Notes under the pieces: model-generated | Database searches by the model: none | Told to the model about the DNA's origin: nothing | What the model saw: the letters and a program-made list of their open reading frames with translations, nothing else | Position numbers and translations under genes: made by a program | In this document: positions 26,230 through 34,701 of the stretch, one piece after another | How positions within the stretch are numbered: the first letter of the stretch is position 1 | Layout: each line of letters opens with the position of its first letter | NCBI GenBank assembly: GCA_024998565.1 | Contig: JACOEM010000007.1 | Coordinates: 186,001 to 250,000, forward strand | Length of the DNA stretch: 64,000 bases | From: Nitrospira sp. | GTDB taxonomy: Bacteria; Nitrospirota; Nitrospiria; Nitrospirales; Nitrospiraceae | Direction of reading: 5' to 3'

Positions 26230-26255
26230 TCATGTGCGGCTAAAGGAGAACAGAG

Positions 26256-26576
26256 ATGGCGACCTTGAATCAGATTGTGGCAGAACAGACGAAAGTGATC
26301 GGCGAGGCCAGAGCGTCCCTGGAGGCGGCATTTAAGAAACCGCCGACCCAGACCGCGACGATTGCAGCCAGGGAAGCCACAGTGGCGGAACTGAAGACGA
26401 GGCTGGCCAATCTTGCGGAGGCGAAAGCTTCATTCACTCGCCAGATCGATCAACAACTCGCCGGATACCAGGCGGAAATTACGTCATTGGAGAAATTGAT
26501 CGAGGAAGACAAGAAGCGATTCGGGGAGCAACCGACACCGCCGCGCCCGACTCGGGGGAGGGGACGGCGCAAGTAA
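26256..26576 (+). CDS. Coiled-coil protein, 106 aa, eCIS locus
   Basis: 106 residues, ATG after AAAGGAGAACAGAG. It is almost entirely helical with heptad-like spacing (ATIAAREATVAELKTRLANLAEAKASFTRQIDQQLAGYQAEITSLEKLIEEDKK) and ends in a basic Pro/Arg/Gly tail (RPTRGRGRRK). No cysteine, membrane segment or known domain is visible. It may be a chaperone or scaffold for the neighbouring fibre or DUF4157 protein, but there is no direct evidence. An ordinary spacing gap separates it from genes on both sides. Confidence 0.75.
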   Translation: MATLNQIVAEQTKVIGEARASLEAAFKKPPTQTATIAAREATVAELKTRLANLAEAKASFTRQIDQQLAGYQAEITSLEKLIEEDKKRFGEQPTPPRPTRGRGRRK

Positions 26577-26606
26577 CGGCTGTGGCCGTCCGCGTCTGAA
26601 ACATCG

Positions 26607-29117
26607 ATGGAGCGGGTCAATCTGGCAAGAGCAGCGACCGCGCAGCAGGAAGGCGTGTCGACGCTGCGCCGGAATGTCTCGCCGGCCGGGCCTGCGCTCG
26701 ACGAGACTTCTCAACCAGGCGCCATAGCGTCCGGTTCGCTCTCACCTCAGTTTACGCACCATCCCGGCCGGTTCACCATTTATCCAAGTGGGCGGTCAGG
26801 CCCGGTTCCTTACCGCGCCGGCATGGAGCGAGCTTTCTCCGCCGATCTGACAGGTGTACGGGCTTACTATGGGGCCTCCGCTCTCCTGACAGGCTCCGGT
26901 GCTCCAGCCGCTGCCTGGCCTGAAACGCTGGTCTTCGCGTCACCGGATCCTTCCCCGCGTCTCGTGGCGCACGAAGTTGCGCACATCCTGCAATATCGTC
27001 AGGCTGCATCACCCGTCACTGACCGGCGGGGACTGGCTTCCCATCGCGATCCGGCGGAGGCTGAAGCCGGTCGTGCCGCACGCCTGTTCGAGGCCGGTGC
27101 CTCTATTCAGGTGCAGACCCATCCGACCCTTGCGCCGATGTTCTACACCGACGAGGAACCAGGTTCGGACGAGTTTCTGGCGGAACGGCCTCCGCTATTT
27201 GCGGGGCAGGAGGTGGGGATCTGGGGGAGTTCCTGGCCAGCCACCTTGATCGCACGCGAGCGACTGGATGTGAGTGTGCGCGAGGCACAACGCAGCCACG
27301 CCATCGTTGAGGCGATCGCGCGGCGGGAGCCGATCGTGATCCTGCATGAATATGGTCGCCTCTGTCTGTACCGGCTGGAATGGGAAGGACTCTCCGGCCG
27401 GTACTCCCGTTTTACCAACGCAGAAACGATTTTCCACGCAGGCACGAACGAACCGGGAAACTATTCCGTCTCCAATGTGCAGGGGCGCCCGGAAGTCGAG
27501 GCATTTGTGACGGAGGACGGCGGGGTGCTGTCACCTCCCGGAGCAGGCCGGTTGTTTTCTCACACCGGCGGAGAATTCGAGGACCCGCTGGTGTCGAAAT
27601 TCCAGAACGCCTCGGCCTTCTTCGATGCCATGCTCGTGGGGTTGGAGGCAGCCGACTTCGAGGCCTTGTCGGCAAAACTGCGTCGCATGGCGGCTCTCAA
27701 TATGATCTTCCCGACGCCGTTTGCGATCGGGGCCGTCCGTGGGGTGGTCGATGAAATGCTCGACCTCGTGCAATTGCTGAATCCGCAACAGTGGGCGGCC
27801 ATCGAAGCGGCGGCGCGCGAGACGATTCTGACGTTGAATGATCCGGACGGGGAGGATCTGGCCGCTGCACTGGGCGAAGAGTTCGGACGAAACCAGGCGG
27901 CCACCCTGAATGCCATGGTCCAGGAGAGCCTGCCGATTTTTGCCTATGAGGTCGGCAAGTTAATCGGTCCGACGATTGTGGAACTCCTGCTTGCGCTGGT
28001 CGGCATCGAGATCGGTCCGGTGGCGATGCTCCAAAAATCATTGGCGGCGATGAAACAGGTTCCACGTATGGCGGGCATGGTCCACGACCTAGCGCTGGTG
28101 TTCCCTAATCTTCCCGAAGGCCCCTCGATGTCGTCGAGACTCATTCCGGACGAGGTGCCGGTCGGCCATACTCTCAGTGAGACACTTTCTCCTGACGGGC
28201 TTCCGGTGTCAGGACAAGTCCCGCACGGGCTTCCCCATCTCTCGTCGGAAGAGATGGCGCTCTTGGCGAGAACCGGAAATATGGAAGAGTTTCCCGGAGC
28301 GCTGCCACCGGACCTGGCCGCTCAAGAACTCGACATCGTGAAACGTGCGGAGAGGGTTTCGATCAGCGGCGGTGACGGAAAGTACATCAACGAGGTCGAT
28401 CTGAGGAACGGCCACAGGTGGAAAGAGCAACCTAATGGGACCTGGTGCCGGTTCTCAGAGAACCCGACCAACTGCACCGCGCTGGTACCGACGCCGGGCC
28501 CAGTGTCACCAGGAACGATCGTGGCGAAGGCTGCGGATAGAGCATCACTGCTGGAACGTTACACGGCATGGGCCACGAATCGTGGCGCGGATCAAGTCGA
28601 GGTGGCGATACTCAAGGCGATTTCTGGAACGGGTGAGTATCCGGCCGGGACCTATGCGGTCGTGGTCGGCTCAAGGAACGGCGTGGTCTATCCGGGAAAT
28701 ACACCGGGAGTCAGGTGGTTGACCATCTCCCATGTGCACCCGGGTGTGGCGAATGAGCCTGGTTATCGACATCCTTCGCTCGCGGACCTCGCAGCGGCTG
28801 AGGAGGATACAGTCCGGCTCGGGAAGCTTGTCGGAGGCGTCAGAAAGTGGATTCATTTCCAGACGCCAGAAGGGAGCTGGAATTCCGTGAAGTATGGGTA
28901 TGATGCGACCATCGATCGGTATTTCGTTGAGATCGCAGGCGAGGACAGACTGACTTTTGAGAGACTGCACGATGTCACGGATGATCAACTCCGTGAGTAT
29001 GATCGACTCGATGACGCCGGGCTGGAACAGGAGCGCATCACGCTCATGATGCAAGAGAACCTTCCAGGTTCGTACCTGAGGTGGTACGCAGAACAGTTCA
29101 GCTTTATGCAGCAGTGA
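26607..29117 (+). CDS. Divergent DUF4157 eCIS effector with JAMM-like C-terminal motif
   Basis: 836 residues, no Cys module and no clear ribosome binding site; the ATG at 26607 is the first in frame. A shortened DUF4157 (~68-130) shows PYRAGMERAFSADLTGVRAYYG and HEVAH at 122-126, a variant of the HExxH site. The middle (~300-500) is helical with hydrophobic segments. A pretoxin-like LRNGHRWKEQPNGTWCRFS at ~595-615 precedes the C-terminal domain, which contains ISHVHP...HPSLADL, an H-x-H-P-x(11)-S-x-x-D arrangement like JAMM/JAB metalloproteases but with a longer spacing than usual. A deubiquitinase-like or peptidase toxin is possible. Confidence 0.8.
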   Translation: MERVNLARAATAQQEGVSTLRRNVSPAGPALDETSQPGAIASGSLSPQFTHHPGRFTIYPSGRSGPVPYRAGMERAFSADLTGVRAYYGASALLTGSGAPAAAWPETLVFASPDPSPRLVAHEVAHILQYRQAASPVTDRRGLASHRDPAEAEAGRAARLFEAGASIQVQTHPTLAPMFYTDEEPGSDEFLAERPPLFAGQEVGIWGSSWPATLIARERLDVSVREAQRSHAIVEAIARREPIVILHEYGRLCLYRLEWEGLSGRYSRFTNAETIFHAGTNEPGNYSVSNVQGRPEVEAFVTEDGGVLSPPGAGRLFSHTGGEFEDPLVSKFQNASAFFDAMLVGLEAADFEALSAKLRRMAALNMIFPTPFAIGAVRGVVDEMLDLVQLLNPQQWAAIEAAARETILTLNDPDGEDLAAALGEEFGRNQAATLNAMVQESLPIFAYEVGKLIGPTIVELLLALVGIEIGPVAMLQKSLAAMKQVPRMAGMVHDLALVFPNLPEGPSMSSRLIPDEVPVGHTLSETLSPDGLPVSGQVPHGLPHLSSEEMALLARTGNMEEFPGALPPDLAAQELDIVKRAERVSISGGDGKYINEVDLRNGHRWKEQPNGTWCRFSENPTNCTALVPTPGPVSPGTIVAKAADRASLLERYTAWATNRGADQVEVAILKAISGTGEYPAGTYAVVVGSRNGVVYPGNTPGVRWLTISHVHPGVANEPGYRHPSLADLAAAEEDTVRLGKLVGGVRKWIHFQTPEGSWNSVKYGYDATIDRYFVEIAGEDRLTFERLHDVTDDQLREYDRLDDAGLEQERITLMMQENLPGSYLRWYAEQFSFMQQ

Positions 29118-29161
29118 TCCTGGACGGCAGGTCAGGTGGGAGGACCGACAGGAGGCCAATG

Positions 29162-30343
29162 ATGACACGAAGGTTGCAAACCCGCTCACGTCCTTCTGGA
29201 AGTTCCTTCAGCAGACGTGCTGTCCTACCGGACGGGCGGCGCGGCGAACGATCCTGCTCATGCGGCAACACCTGTCAGGATTGTCGAGCCAGGCAGGTGA
29301 CAGACAGACTCCCGCACATTTGGACCGGCGCCCTCCCACCCCTCGTCCATGAGGTGCTTGCGTCGCCGGGGGAACCGCTGGAAGGCGGACTCCGCGTACA
29401 GATGGAGTCGCGTTTCGGACATGACTTTGGGAAGGTGCGTGTGCATCACGATGGCAAGTCGGCGGCTTCGGCTGCGGCGGTTCAGGCCAGGGCTTACACG
29501 GTCGGGCATGAGATTGTGTTAGGGGCGGGCGCGGCCGGTCTCAGGAGTGGGGACACCCTGCCGCTGCTCGGCCACGAACTGGCGCACGTGGTGCAACAGG
29601 ACAGGGCGGCACCCACATCGGGGCGTAACGGCTTGCTGCAACGTTCAGGACTTGAGGTGTCGGAAGAAGGACCAGCCTCATCGCCACCCGTGGGACTGCC
29701 CGAGCCGGATTGCGACACCCGCGTGGCGGATCTGTTTCTGCTCGGAGCGATTTACTGCCCCCAGCGACCGGAATGCTGTTTCGCCCAGGTGCATGATAGG
29801 AACAATAGAAACCTCACGGGCATCTTTCGAGCAGACCATCAGCTGGAGGGCAAGCCGGACTGCGAGTTCGGTGACCAGAAACACCACGATTTCTGGTTGG
29901 CGAACCAATGGAGAATTCTTGAGATCACCACCTCGGAGATGACCGTGATGAACATGTGCGGACGGGAGGAGACGTTGGATGTGGAAGGAATCGGTTCGCT
30001 CAAGGGAGAGCCGGCCTCGGCCGTCGTTCCCGGTCGTACCTCTTCCTTGACGCCGATGCCGCCGAACATCGTCGATCATACCCAGGGTATGTGGGGAAAA
30101 ACACACAAGATTCATTACGATGACCAGTGTCACTCTCTCCATTTTGTCCCCAATGAACCGGGTAAAGAAACCAAGGTCTACCGTTGGGATTCCGGGCAGG
30201 GGAGCTTCGTGAACGAGAAGGATCCGACCGATACCAAGACCTCCGGTCAACTCGAGCGAATTGCCGGGATCGTGTTGAAGGAATACAAAGACGGCGAGTG
30301 GCAAGGAGGGAACTGCGGGGATCTTCCGAGGTGGGCTTTGTGA
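29162..30343 (+). CDS. DUF4157 eCIS effector, C-terminal domain unknown
   Basis: 393 residues from the ATG at 29162, which lies 6 nt after AGGAGG; another ATG 3 nt earlier is too close to it. It has a compact Cys module (CSCGNTCQDC at ~32-41) and DUF4157 (~60-145) with FGHDFGKVRVHH and HELAH at 138-142. The C-terminal ~220 residues contain paired cysteines (CDTR...CPQRPECC), an aromatic-rich HHDFWLANQWRILEITTSEMT segment and a KIHYDDQCHSLHF stretch; I recognise no toxin fold. Last gene of the eCIS block; it converges on the radical SAM gene 23 nt away. Confidence 0.83.
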   Translation: MTRRLQTRSRPSGSSFSRRAVLPDGRRGERSCSCGNTCQDCRARQVTDRLPHIWTGALPPLVHEVLASPGEPLEGGLRVQMESRFGHDFGKVRVHHDGKSAASAAAVQARAYTVGHEIVLGAGAAGLRSGDTLPLLGHELAHVVQQDRAAPTSGRNGLLQRSGLEVSEEGPASSPPVGLPEPDCDTRVADLFLLGAIYCPQRPECCFAQVHDRNNRNLTGIFRADHQLEGKPDCEFGDQKHHDFWLANQWRILEITTSEMTVMNMCGREETLDVEGIGSLKGEPASAVVPGRTSSLTPMPPNIVDHTQGMWGKTHKIHYDDQCHSLHFVPNEPGKETKVYRWDSGQGSFVNEKDPTDTKTSGQLERIAGIVLKEYKDGEWQGGNCGDLPRWAL

Positions 30344-30366
30344 GAGGGAGGGATGCACCCTGCCTG

Positions 30367-31434
30367 CTACTGACTGCTTCTTTCGGATGTACAGGTCTGC
30401 ATCAGGTGGTCGCGCGCCTGCGCGGGAGAAAATTGCAGGGCCGCGGCATAGACTTGTTCGTACCAATTCAAGACCGGCTCATCGTCCTTGCGCACCGCCT
30501 GTTCATAGACGAGGCGGCAGAGCGTGAGGAAGGCTGCGTAGTCGCGGGCGAGCCAGTCTGCGGCAAGATCCGGCAACGATCGGTCCTTGATGTTTCCCCA
30601 GGCCCAGGCGCGAGGAAATCCATACTGCAACGGTGAGACGAGGCCGCTGGTTTCGATCACCAGCGGGGCAATGACGTCGGCCACGGTCTGTGCACCACAC
30701 AATGTGGCTTCCCTCACGAAGACGCGCGTGGGATGTTCCCGCATGGCCGGAACTGTCGCGAGATCGATTTGCACTTCCAGCTTGCCCTCGTACAACTCGC
30801 GGATACGTCCGGCCTCGCAGAGGGCTGCCGCATTCTCTTCGCCGTCAGGATAGGATTCGCCCAGCCTGCAGGTGGCTCTGCCGACAGGTTCAAGCGGATG
30901 GAGCTGCAGAAGGGAGGCGCCCTGCTCGACGGCAAAATCTGCGACCCACTCCAACTCGTGTACGTTGTGAAACGTGAGCGTGAAGATAAACCCGAAGGGG
31001 ATGCCGGAGGTGCGGAGTGCCGCCAAACGCGCGCACATGTCGTCGAATGCGCGCGCGGAGTTCCGCATGAAGTTGTGAGATTCCGGGATGCCGTCGAGGC
31101 TGATCGCGACCAGGTCGCAATCAGCCTCCAGGACGTTCAATTGGCGTTGATCGAGAAGCATGCCGTTCGTCGTGACGGTGGTCACGAGGCCGGAGGCATG
31201 GGCTGCACGTAGGAGTCGGGCGAGTCCGGGATACAGTAGGGGCTCGCCGCCAGACACCGACATGACCCTGTATCCGATGGCGGCCGCATCGGCGACCACT
31301 TGCTCCAGCAGATCGATCTCCAACTGTTCAGTCACCGCCGGTCCCGAATCGGAGTAACAATGCAAGCATTGCAGGTTGCATCGTCGGCCCGGATGGACCT
31401 GCAATGTCGGGTACTGTCCGGCTGGTCCTTGCAC
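30367..31434 (-). CDS. Radical SAM enzyme with degenerate SPASM-like C-terminus
   Basis: 355 residues, GTG start. The cluster motif CxxxCxxC (CNLQCLHC) sits at ~19-26, followed by VSGGEPLLYPGL, TTVTTNGMLLD and LVAISLDGIPESHN, the canonical radical SAM core. The C-terminal third resembles a SPASM/twitch region (CGAQTVADVIAPLVIETSGLVSP... WGNI) but lacks most of its auxiliary-cluster cysteines. SPASM enzymes often modify peptides. It begins 9 nt after the stop of a 91-residue small gene, so the two are probably one operon and may act as precursor and maturase; that is inference. Transcribed toward the eCIS block. Confidence 0.85.
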   Translation of the reverse strand: MQGPAGQYPTLQVHPGRRCNLQCLHCYSDSGPAVTEQLEIDLLEQVVADAAAIGYRVMSVSGGEPLLYPGLARLLRAAHASGLVTTVTTNGMLLDQRQLNVLEADCDLVAISLDGIPESHNFMRNSARAFDDMCARLAALRTSGIPFGFIFTLTFHNVHELEWVADFAVEQGASLLQLHPLEPVGRATCRLGESYPDGEENAAALCEAGRIRELYEGKLEVQIDLATVPAMREHPTRVFVREATLCGAQTVADVIAPLVIETSGLVSPLQYGFPRAWAWGNIKDRSLPDLAADWLARDYAAFLTLCRLVYEQAVRKDDEPVLNWYEQVYAAALQFSPAQARDHLMQTCTSERSSQ

Positions 31435-31443
31435 GACCGGTAC

Positions 31444-31719
31444 CTAGCCTCGCAACGTGAACTTGATTTGGGCGATGTCCGGCCGCGGCGTGCCGTTGAT
31501 GAGAATATGGAGATCACGCAGCTCCTTCAATTTGGCCAGCGTGCCAAGGTTGGTCTTGAAGTTCGCCACACCCGTCTGCACGGTGCCGATCACGACTTCC
31601 GGATGCGGCGTGCCGACTTCGTGCCAATCAATCACTTTGACACCTTTCAGCCGTTTCTTGATCGCACTTGCCGCAGTGCTTAACTTCACGGATCCGCGCC
31701 CGCTTGGTTGTTTTGCCAT
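31444..31719 (-). CDS. Small protein, 91 aa, candidate RiPP precursor
   Basis: 91 residues. I chose the ATG at 31719 because it is preceded by AAAGGAGG with 6-nt spacing; the frame extends upstream but without such a site. The N-terminus is Lys/Ser-rich (AKQPSGRGSVKLS...AIKKRLKGVKVIDW) and the remainder strand-like. Two GTPxP(E/D) motifs occur (GTPHPEV at ~36-42 and GTPRPDI at ~76-82). No cysteine at all, so a thioether peptide is unlikely; epimerisation or other radical chemistry would be possible. It lies directly ahead of the radical SAM gene, suggesting substrate and enzyme. It could instead be an ordinary small cytosolic protein. Confidence 0.75.
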   Translation of the reverse strand: MAKQPSGRGSVKLSTAASAIKKRLKGVKVIDWHEVGTPHPEVVIGTVQTGVANFKTNLGTLAKLKELRDLHILINGTPRPDIAQIKFTLRG

Positions 31720-31784
31720 CGGAAACCTCCTTTGAATTATGATGGTCGCGCTCGTACCTGAGCACGTCATGAGTAGATGGCCGC

Positions 31785-31813
31785 ACCATACAACTTCTTA
31801 CATAAAACGACAA
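31785..31813 (-). promoter_or_regulatory. Candidate sigma-70 promoter for the small protein/radical SAM operon
   Basis: On the minus strand TTGTCG (31808-31813) and TATGGT (31785-31790) are separated by 17 nt. Both hexamers are imperfect but the spacing is ideal, and the start codon of the 91-aa gene is about 65 nt downstream. The rest of the ~300-nt gap (31720-32015) holds no gene I can support. Low confidence. Confidence 0.35.
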
Positions 31814-31978
31814 GCACATCTCACCGCCCGATCACGATGAATACGCGTGAGCCCAGTGAGGGGTAGGGGCACGCAATTGTCATTGGGGAAAGGCCGTGAG
31901 CCCCGCAGAAGAGTTTATACTTACAGGTGTTGGGAGTGAGGCCATCGGGGATGCCGGCCGTAGCACGGAGGCAAGCGG

Positions 31979-32007
31979 CGCGCGCCCGCTTTAGTGGCGG
32001 GCGCGCG
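31979..32007. terminator. Strong GC hairpin, terminator-like, downstream of the DUF5989 gene
   Basis: A perfect 11-bp stem (CGCGCGCCCGC at 31979-31989 with GCGGGCGCGCG at 31997-32007) encloses a 7-nt loop. It lies 8 nt beyond the stop of the minus-strand DUF5989 gene, so it is well placed to end that transcript, but there is no T-run after it in either direction. Confidence 0.5.
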
Positions 32008-32015
32008 TACAAGAA

Positions 32016-32195
32016 TTAGAACACGGAGTAGATGGCGGGCGCCAATACGCTTCCCTCGAGGAAGAACGCGAGCGCACTCAGGGCCATCAAGACGAAAATG
32101 ATCGGCGCCAGCCAGTAAGACTTTTTCTCCTTCAAGTAGATCGTAAACTCTGCAACCAGGCCTGAGTAGTCTCTCACTCGTGCGACTGTATTCAT
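32016..32195 (-). CDS. DUF5989 family small membrane protein
   Basis: 59 residues, below the length of most gene calls. The ATG at 32195 follows AAGGAGG with 5-nt spacing. The sequence is NTVARVRDYSGLVAEF, then a cytosolic basic stretch (LKEKKSYW), one hydrophobic helix (LAPIIFVLMALSALAFFLEG) and the ending SVLAPAIYSVF. The K-W-L-P-I-I and GS-LAP-IY-F signatures are those of DUF5989, usually annotated near SxtJ-type membrane proteins; its function is unknown. It lies 60 nt downstream of the polyferredoxin gene on the same strand, so probably co-transcribed, and is followed by a terminator-like hairpin. Confidence 0.87.
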   Translation of the reverse strand: MNTVARVRDYSGLVAEFTIYLKEKKSYWLAPIIFVLMALSALAFFLEGSVLAPAIYSVF

Positions 32196-32255
32196 ATGAG
32201 CCTCCTTGTAAACGATTGATGAGAACCTATCTTGAACCGACTGTCGGTCGACACA

Positions 32256-33533
32256 TCACGATTTGACGGATACGATGGATGTCTGGATTCTCTCCGCAGC
32301 CCGCCATCGCTGCACGCGCAAACAACATTCCCGGAATACAATAAACGAGATAATGGCTCCGGGGTAAAACCAGAAGCCTCCGAAGCGGGACGTGATGCCT
32401 CCGCAAATCAACGCCACGATCATCGATGAGAAATCAGCAACGGGTCCGAGGGGTTCGAACACCTGCATGTGTCTGGCATTGGTAAGCAGCCCGTCTTTTC
32501 GAATCAATTCCTGCTGCCAGGGGCGTTTTTCATACGGCTTTAAGCGATCGGTTTGCGGCATGCCCGGCGCCGCCGTATCCTGAAGCACGTTGTCATCGCA
32601 GGCATCGATGCAGGCGTAGCACTTGATGCATTCCGTGTTCACCACCTTGCCGTTGAAATGAAAAATTTCGCGGCTGACATCGATACCCTGGGGGCAGGCG
32701 TTGCTGCAATCCCGGCAGCCGGTGCACTGAGCCACGCGTGTGATCTTTTTTTGAACCGGGGAGATGTTCATGAGCGGGACCATCATCGTGGCATAGGGGC
32801 AGAGAATTCGGCAGAATGCGCCTTGGCCGTAGCGCAGATTCAACAGGACGCTCATGGTGAACTGAATAAAGACCGCCAACCCGAAGGCCAGCAGAAAATC
32901 ATTCCATGTCGGCTTGATTTCGAAATTGAAGAAGGCGGCCTTGGCGAATGCCTTACCTTCGTACCCTGGCAAGTCTGCAATAGGCGGTGGAGTCATCACA
33001 TTGACTTTGGGCGTGAATCCGACGTTGTGAATCAGAATGATGACCGGCAGGAGGAGGACGAACAGAGCCCCGATTCTCAGGAGCCAGCGGTGAGGGGTGT
33101 TGACCAGAATATTCTTCTCTCGGAGGGCGAGATACCGGCGGACCTTCAACTTACGAAGAATCCAATCGGCAAATTCGATCGCGCCGCGCATGTGGCAGGC
33201 CCAGCCACAGAATCCACGCCCCCAGATCAGGATGGAACCCAGGATCAGCAGGACCATGATCGAGGCCGCGTTGATGGTTCCTTTGGCCAAGGAGGGCACA
33301 CCCATCATGGCCGTCTTGCCCCACAGTTCGATCCCGAAGACATGCCATGAAATAAGGTGAAACGCGATGTAGGCATGCACCGAGGCTAACGCCATCATGC
33401 GGTAGGTATGGCGTTTTGTCGGCCCCTGTGTGCTTGGAGCGGGAACTTTGCAGGAGCTGTGATGGTCTTCTGCGCGGCGATCGATGGTGATGAGTTGGAG
33501 CGGCGGTGTAGGTGGAGAGGCAACAGGACTCAT
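32256..33533 (-). CDS. NapH/CcoG-like membrane polyferredoxin
   Basis: About 425 residues from the ATG at 33533 (preceded by AGGGGGT; a GTG 33 nt further upstream is possible). Four or more membrane helices are visible (MALASVHAYIAFHLISW, ASIMVLLILGSILIW, IGALFVLLLPVIILI, FLLAFGLAVFIQFTM). The protein carries the NapH/NosR-type motifs WGRGFCGWACH and FCRILCPY, plus two 4Fe-4S sites (CTGCRDCSNACP and CIKCYACIDAC). It is an electron carrier linking quinol or soluble donors to a periplasmic or membrane oxidoreductase; the partner enzyme is not in the window. Followed by the DUF5989 gene. Confidence 0.85.
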   Translation of the reverse strand: MSPVASPPTPPLQLITIDRRAEDHHSSCKVPAPSTQGPTKRHTYRMMALASVHAYIAFHLISWHVFGIELWGKTAMMGVPSLAKGTINAASIMVLLILGSILIWGRGFCGWACHMRGAIEFADWILRKLKVRRYLALREKNILVNTPHRWLLRIGALFVLLLPVIILIHNVGFTPKVNVMTPPPIADLPGYEGKAFAKAAFFNFEIKPTWNDFLLAFGLAVFIQFTMSVLLNLRYGQGAFCRILCPYATMMVPLMNISPVQKKITRVAQCTGCRDCSNACPQGIDVSREIFHFNGKVVNTECIKCYACIDACDDNVLQDTAAPGMPQTDRLKPYEKRPWQQELIRKDGLLTNARHMQVFEPLGPVADFSSMIVALICGGITSRFGGFWFYPGAIISFIVFRECCLRVQRWRAAERIQTSIVSVKS

Positions 33534-33810
33534 ATAGACCCCCTGAAGGTGGTAGGAGATTCCCACCTCGGCTCGGTATTCGTTGTGAAACGCTCTTGAT
33601 GAAGAATAGTCGCGATCAGGAGTCTGCGCTATGCACCTAAAGACGGAGACGAGCGGGATAATGGTATGGGCTTGTCGAATGAGCCCTGGGCTGGATTGTC
33701 CGGTGGCGCGTGGTGATCGAGCACTCAGAGCGGGGATAGCCGGGTCGAATTGGCGGGCGCCTGCGTGGGAAGCAGGTTATGGGCCAACATCATACTGTCA
33801 GAAGGTGCCC

Positions 33811-34701
33811 TTACTCGCGCAGTGATTCTACGAGGGCTTGAATCGTCAGGGGCGCATTGCCTTCCGCCCGGTTGTTGACCAGCACATAGGTGGTTCGATT
33901 TTCGCTGGCTGCTTGTCGAACGAGCCGTACCGTGTCCTGTCGCATTTCCGGCAACTCACCAACAATCCTGTTGTACGGTTCGGCACGTGTCTTTGCCGCC
34001 TCGTGAGTCATCTTGAGCGGGGTCTGGAGACGAAACACACTGAACGGTGCGGTAAAGGTCCCCATCCGTTGATGCTGTTCGGCGAGGGACGGCATGAAGG
34101 TCCAGTGATTGTAAACATGCGCCACGCCATGTCGCCTGAGCACCTCGTGGTACTGATGGCCCAGCATCCCCGCATTCCGGATTTCAACGGCATACCGAAA
34201 GTCTTTCGGCAGGCGTGCGAAGAACCCGTCTAATCCGCTGCAGAATTCTTGGACGGACAGTCCGTGGCGTTGAAATTCGAATAGGAACGGCCCTGCGTGC
34301 GGGCCGAATCGTGCGTCCCGATAGGGCTGTAAAACCAGCTTGATGAAGGCGTCCGCGTTGAGAAAGTTCGGATTCCGCTGTCCGGCTTTGATCCCGTACC
34401 TGGCATGTGTGGCATAGGTGGGGATGGTGATTTCTTCCCAGACCTTGGCGCACATCTCGAAGTCTTCCGGAATCTGACCTAGATAACGGATGAGCTGGTT
34501 GACCATGGTAGGCCGGTAAAATGTCGCATCATTCCCCACGGTGCGAAAGAGTGGCTCGCCTTTGTAGAGATATTGGCAGAATTCCCCGAGACAGTCGCGT
34601 GTGAAGCCGGTTTTCGTATAGGTGCGAGTATAGATCTGCCCCTTCCAGCCTTCATAGGTCCAGGTGGAGGTGCCGAAGCGGATCAGGGGAGAGAGTGTCA
34701 T
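33811..34701 (-). CDS. DUF72 family protein
   Basis: 296 residues from the ATG at 34701, chosen because it begins the conserved start (RFGTSTWTYEGWKGQIY). Longer versions reach 34737. The conserved DUF72 patterns are FYRPTMVNQLIRYLGQIPEDFEMCAKVWEEIT and an RYAVEIRNAGML segment, and the family has a TIM-barrel-like fold of unknown enzymatic role. Here the gene overlaps the 3' end of dnaE2 by 50 bp, suggesting that it belongs to the damage-inducible lexA-imuB-dnaE2 transcript. DUF72 genes are not part of the textbook cassette, so this is worth noting. Confidence 0.85.
   Translation of the reverse strand: MTLSPLIRFGTSTWTYEGWKGQIYTRTYTKTGFTRDCLGEFCQYLYKGEPLFRTVGNDATFYRPTMVNQLIRYLGQIPEDFEMCAKVWEEITIPTYATHARYGIKAGQRNPNFLNADAFIKLVLQPYRDARFGPHAGPFLFEFQRHGLSVQEFCSGLDGFFARLPKDFRYAVEIRNAGMLGHQYHEVLRRHGVAHVYNHWTFMPSLAEQHQRMGTFTAPFSVFRLQTPLKMTHEAAKTRAEPYNRIVGELPEMRQDTVRLVRQAASENRTTYVLVNNRAEGNAPLTIQALVESLRE

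Noticed and set aside
26607-30343. Treating the two distal DUF4157 genes as a separate toxin-immunity pair
   Set aside because: Both carry the cargo domain and neither looks like an immunity protein; they are independent effectors in the same block.
31821-32012. 63-residue minus-strand frame left of the DUF5989 gene
   Set aside because: It runs through the hairpin at 31979-32007, has no ribosome binding site and no family-like sequence; more likely an open frame by chance.
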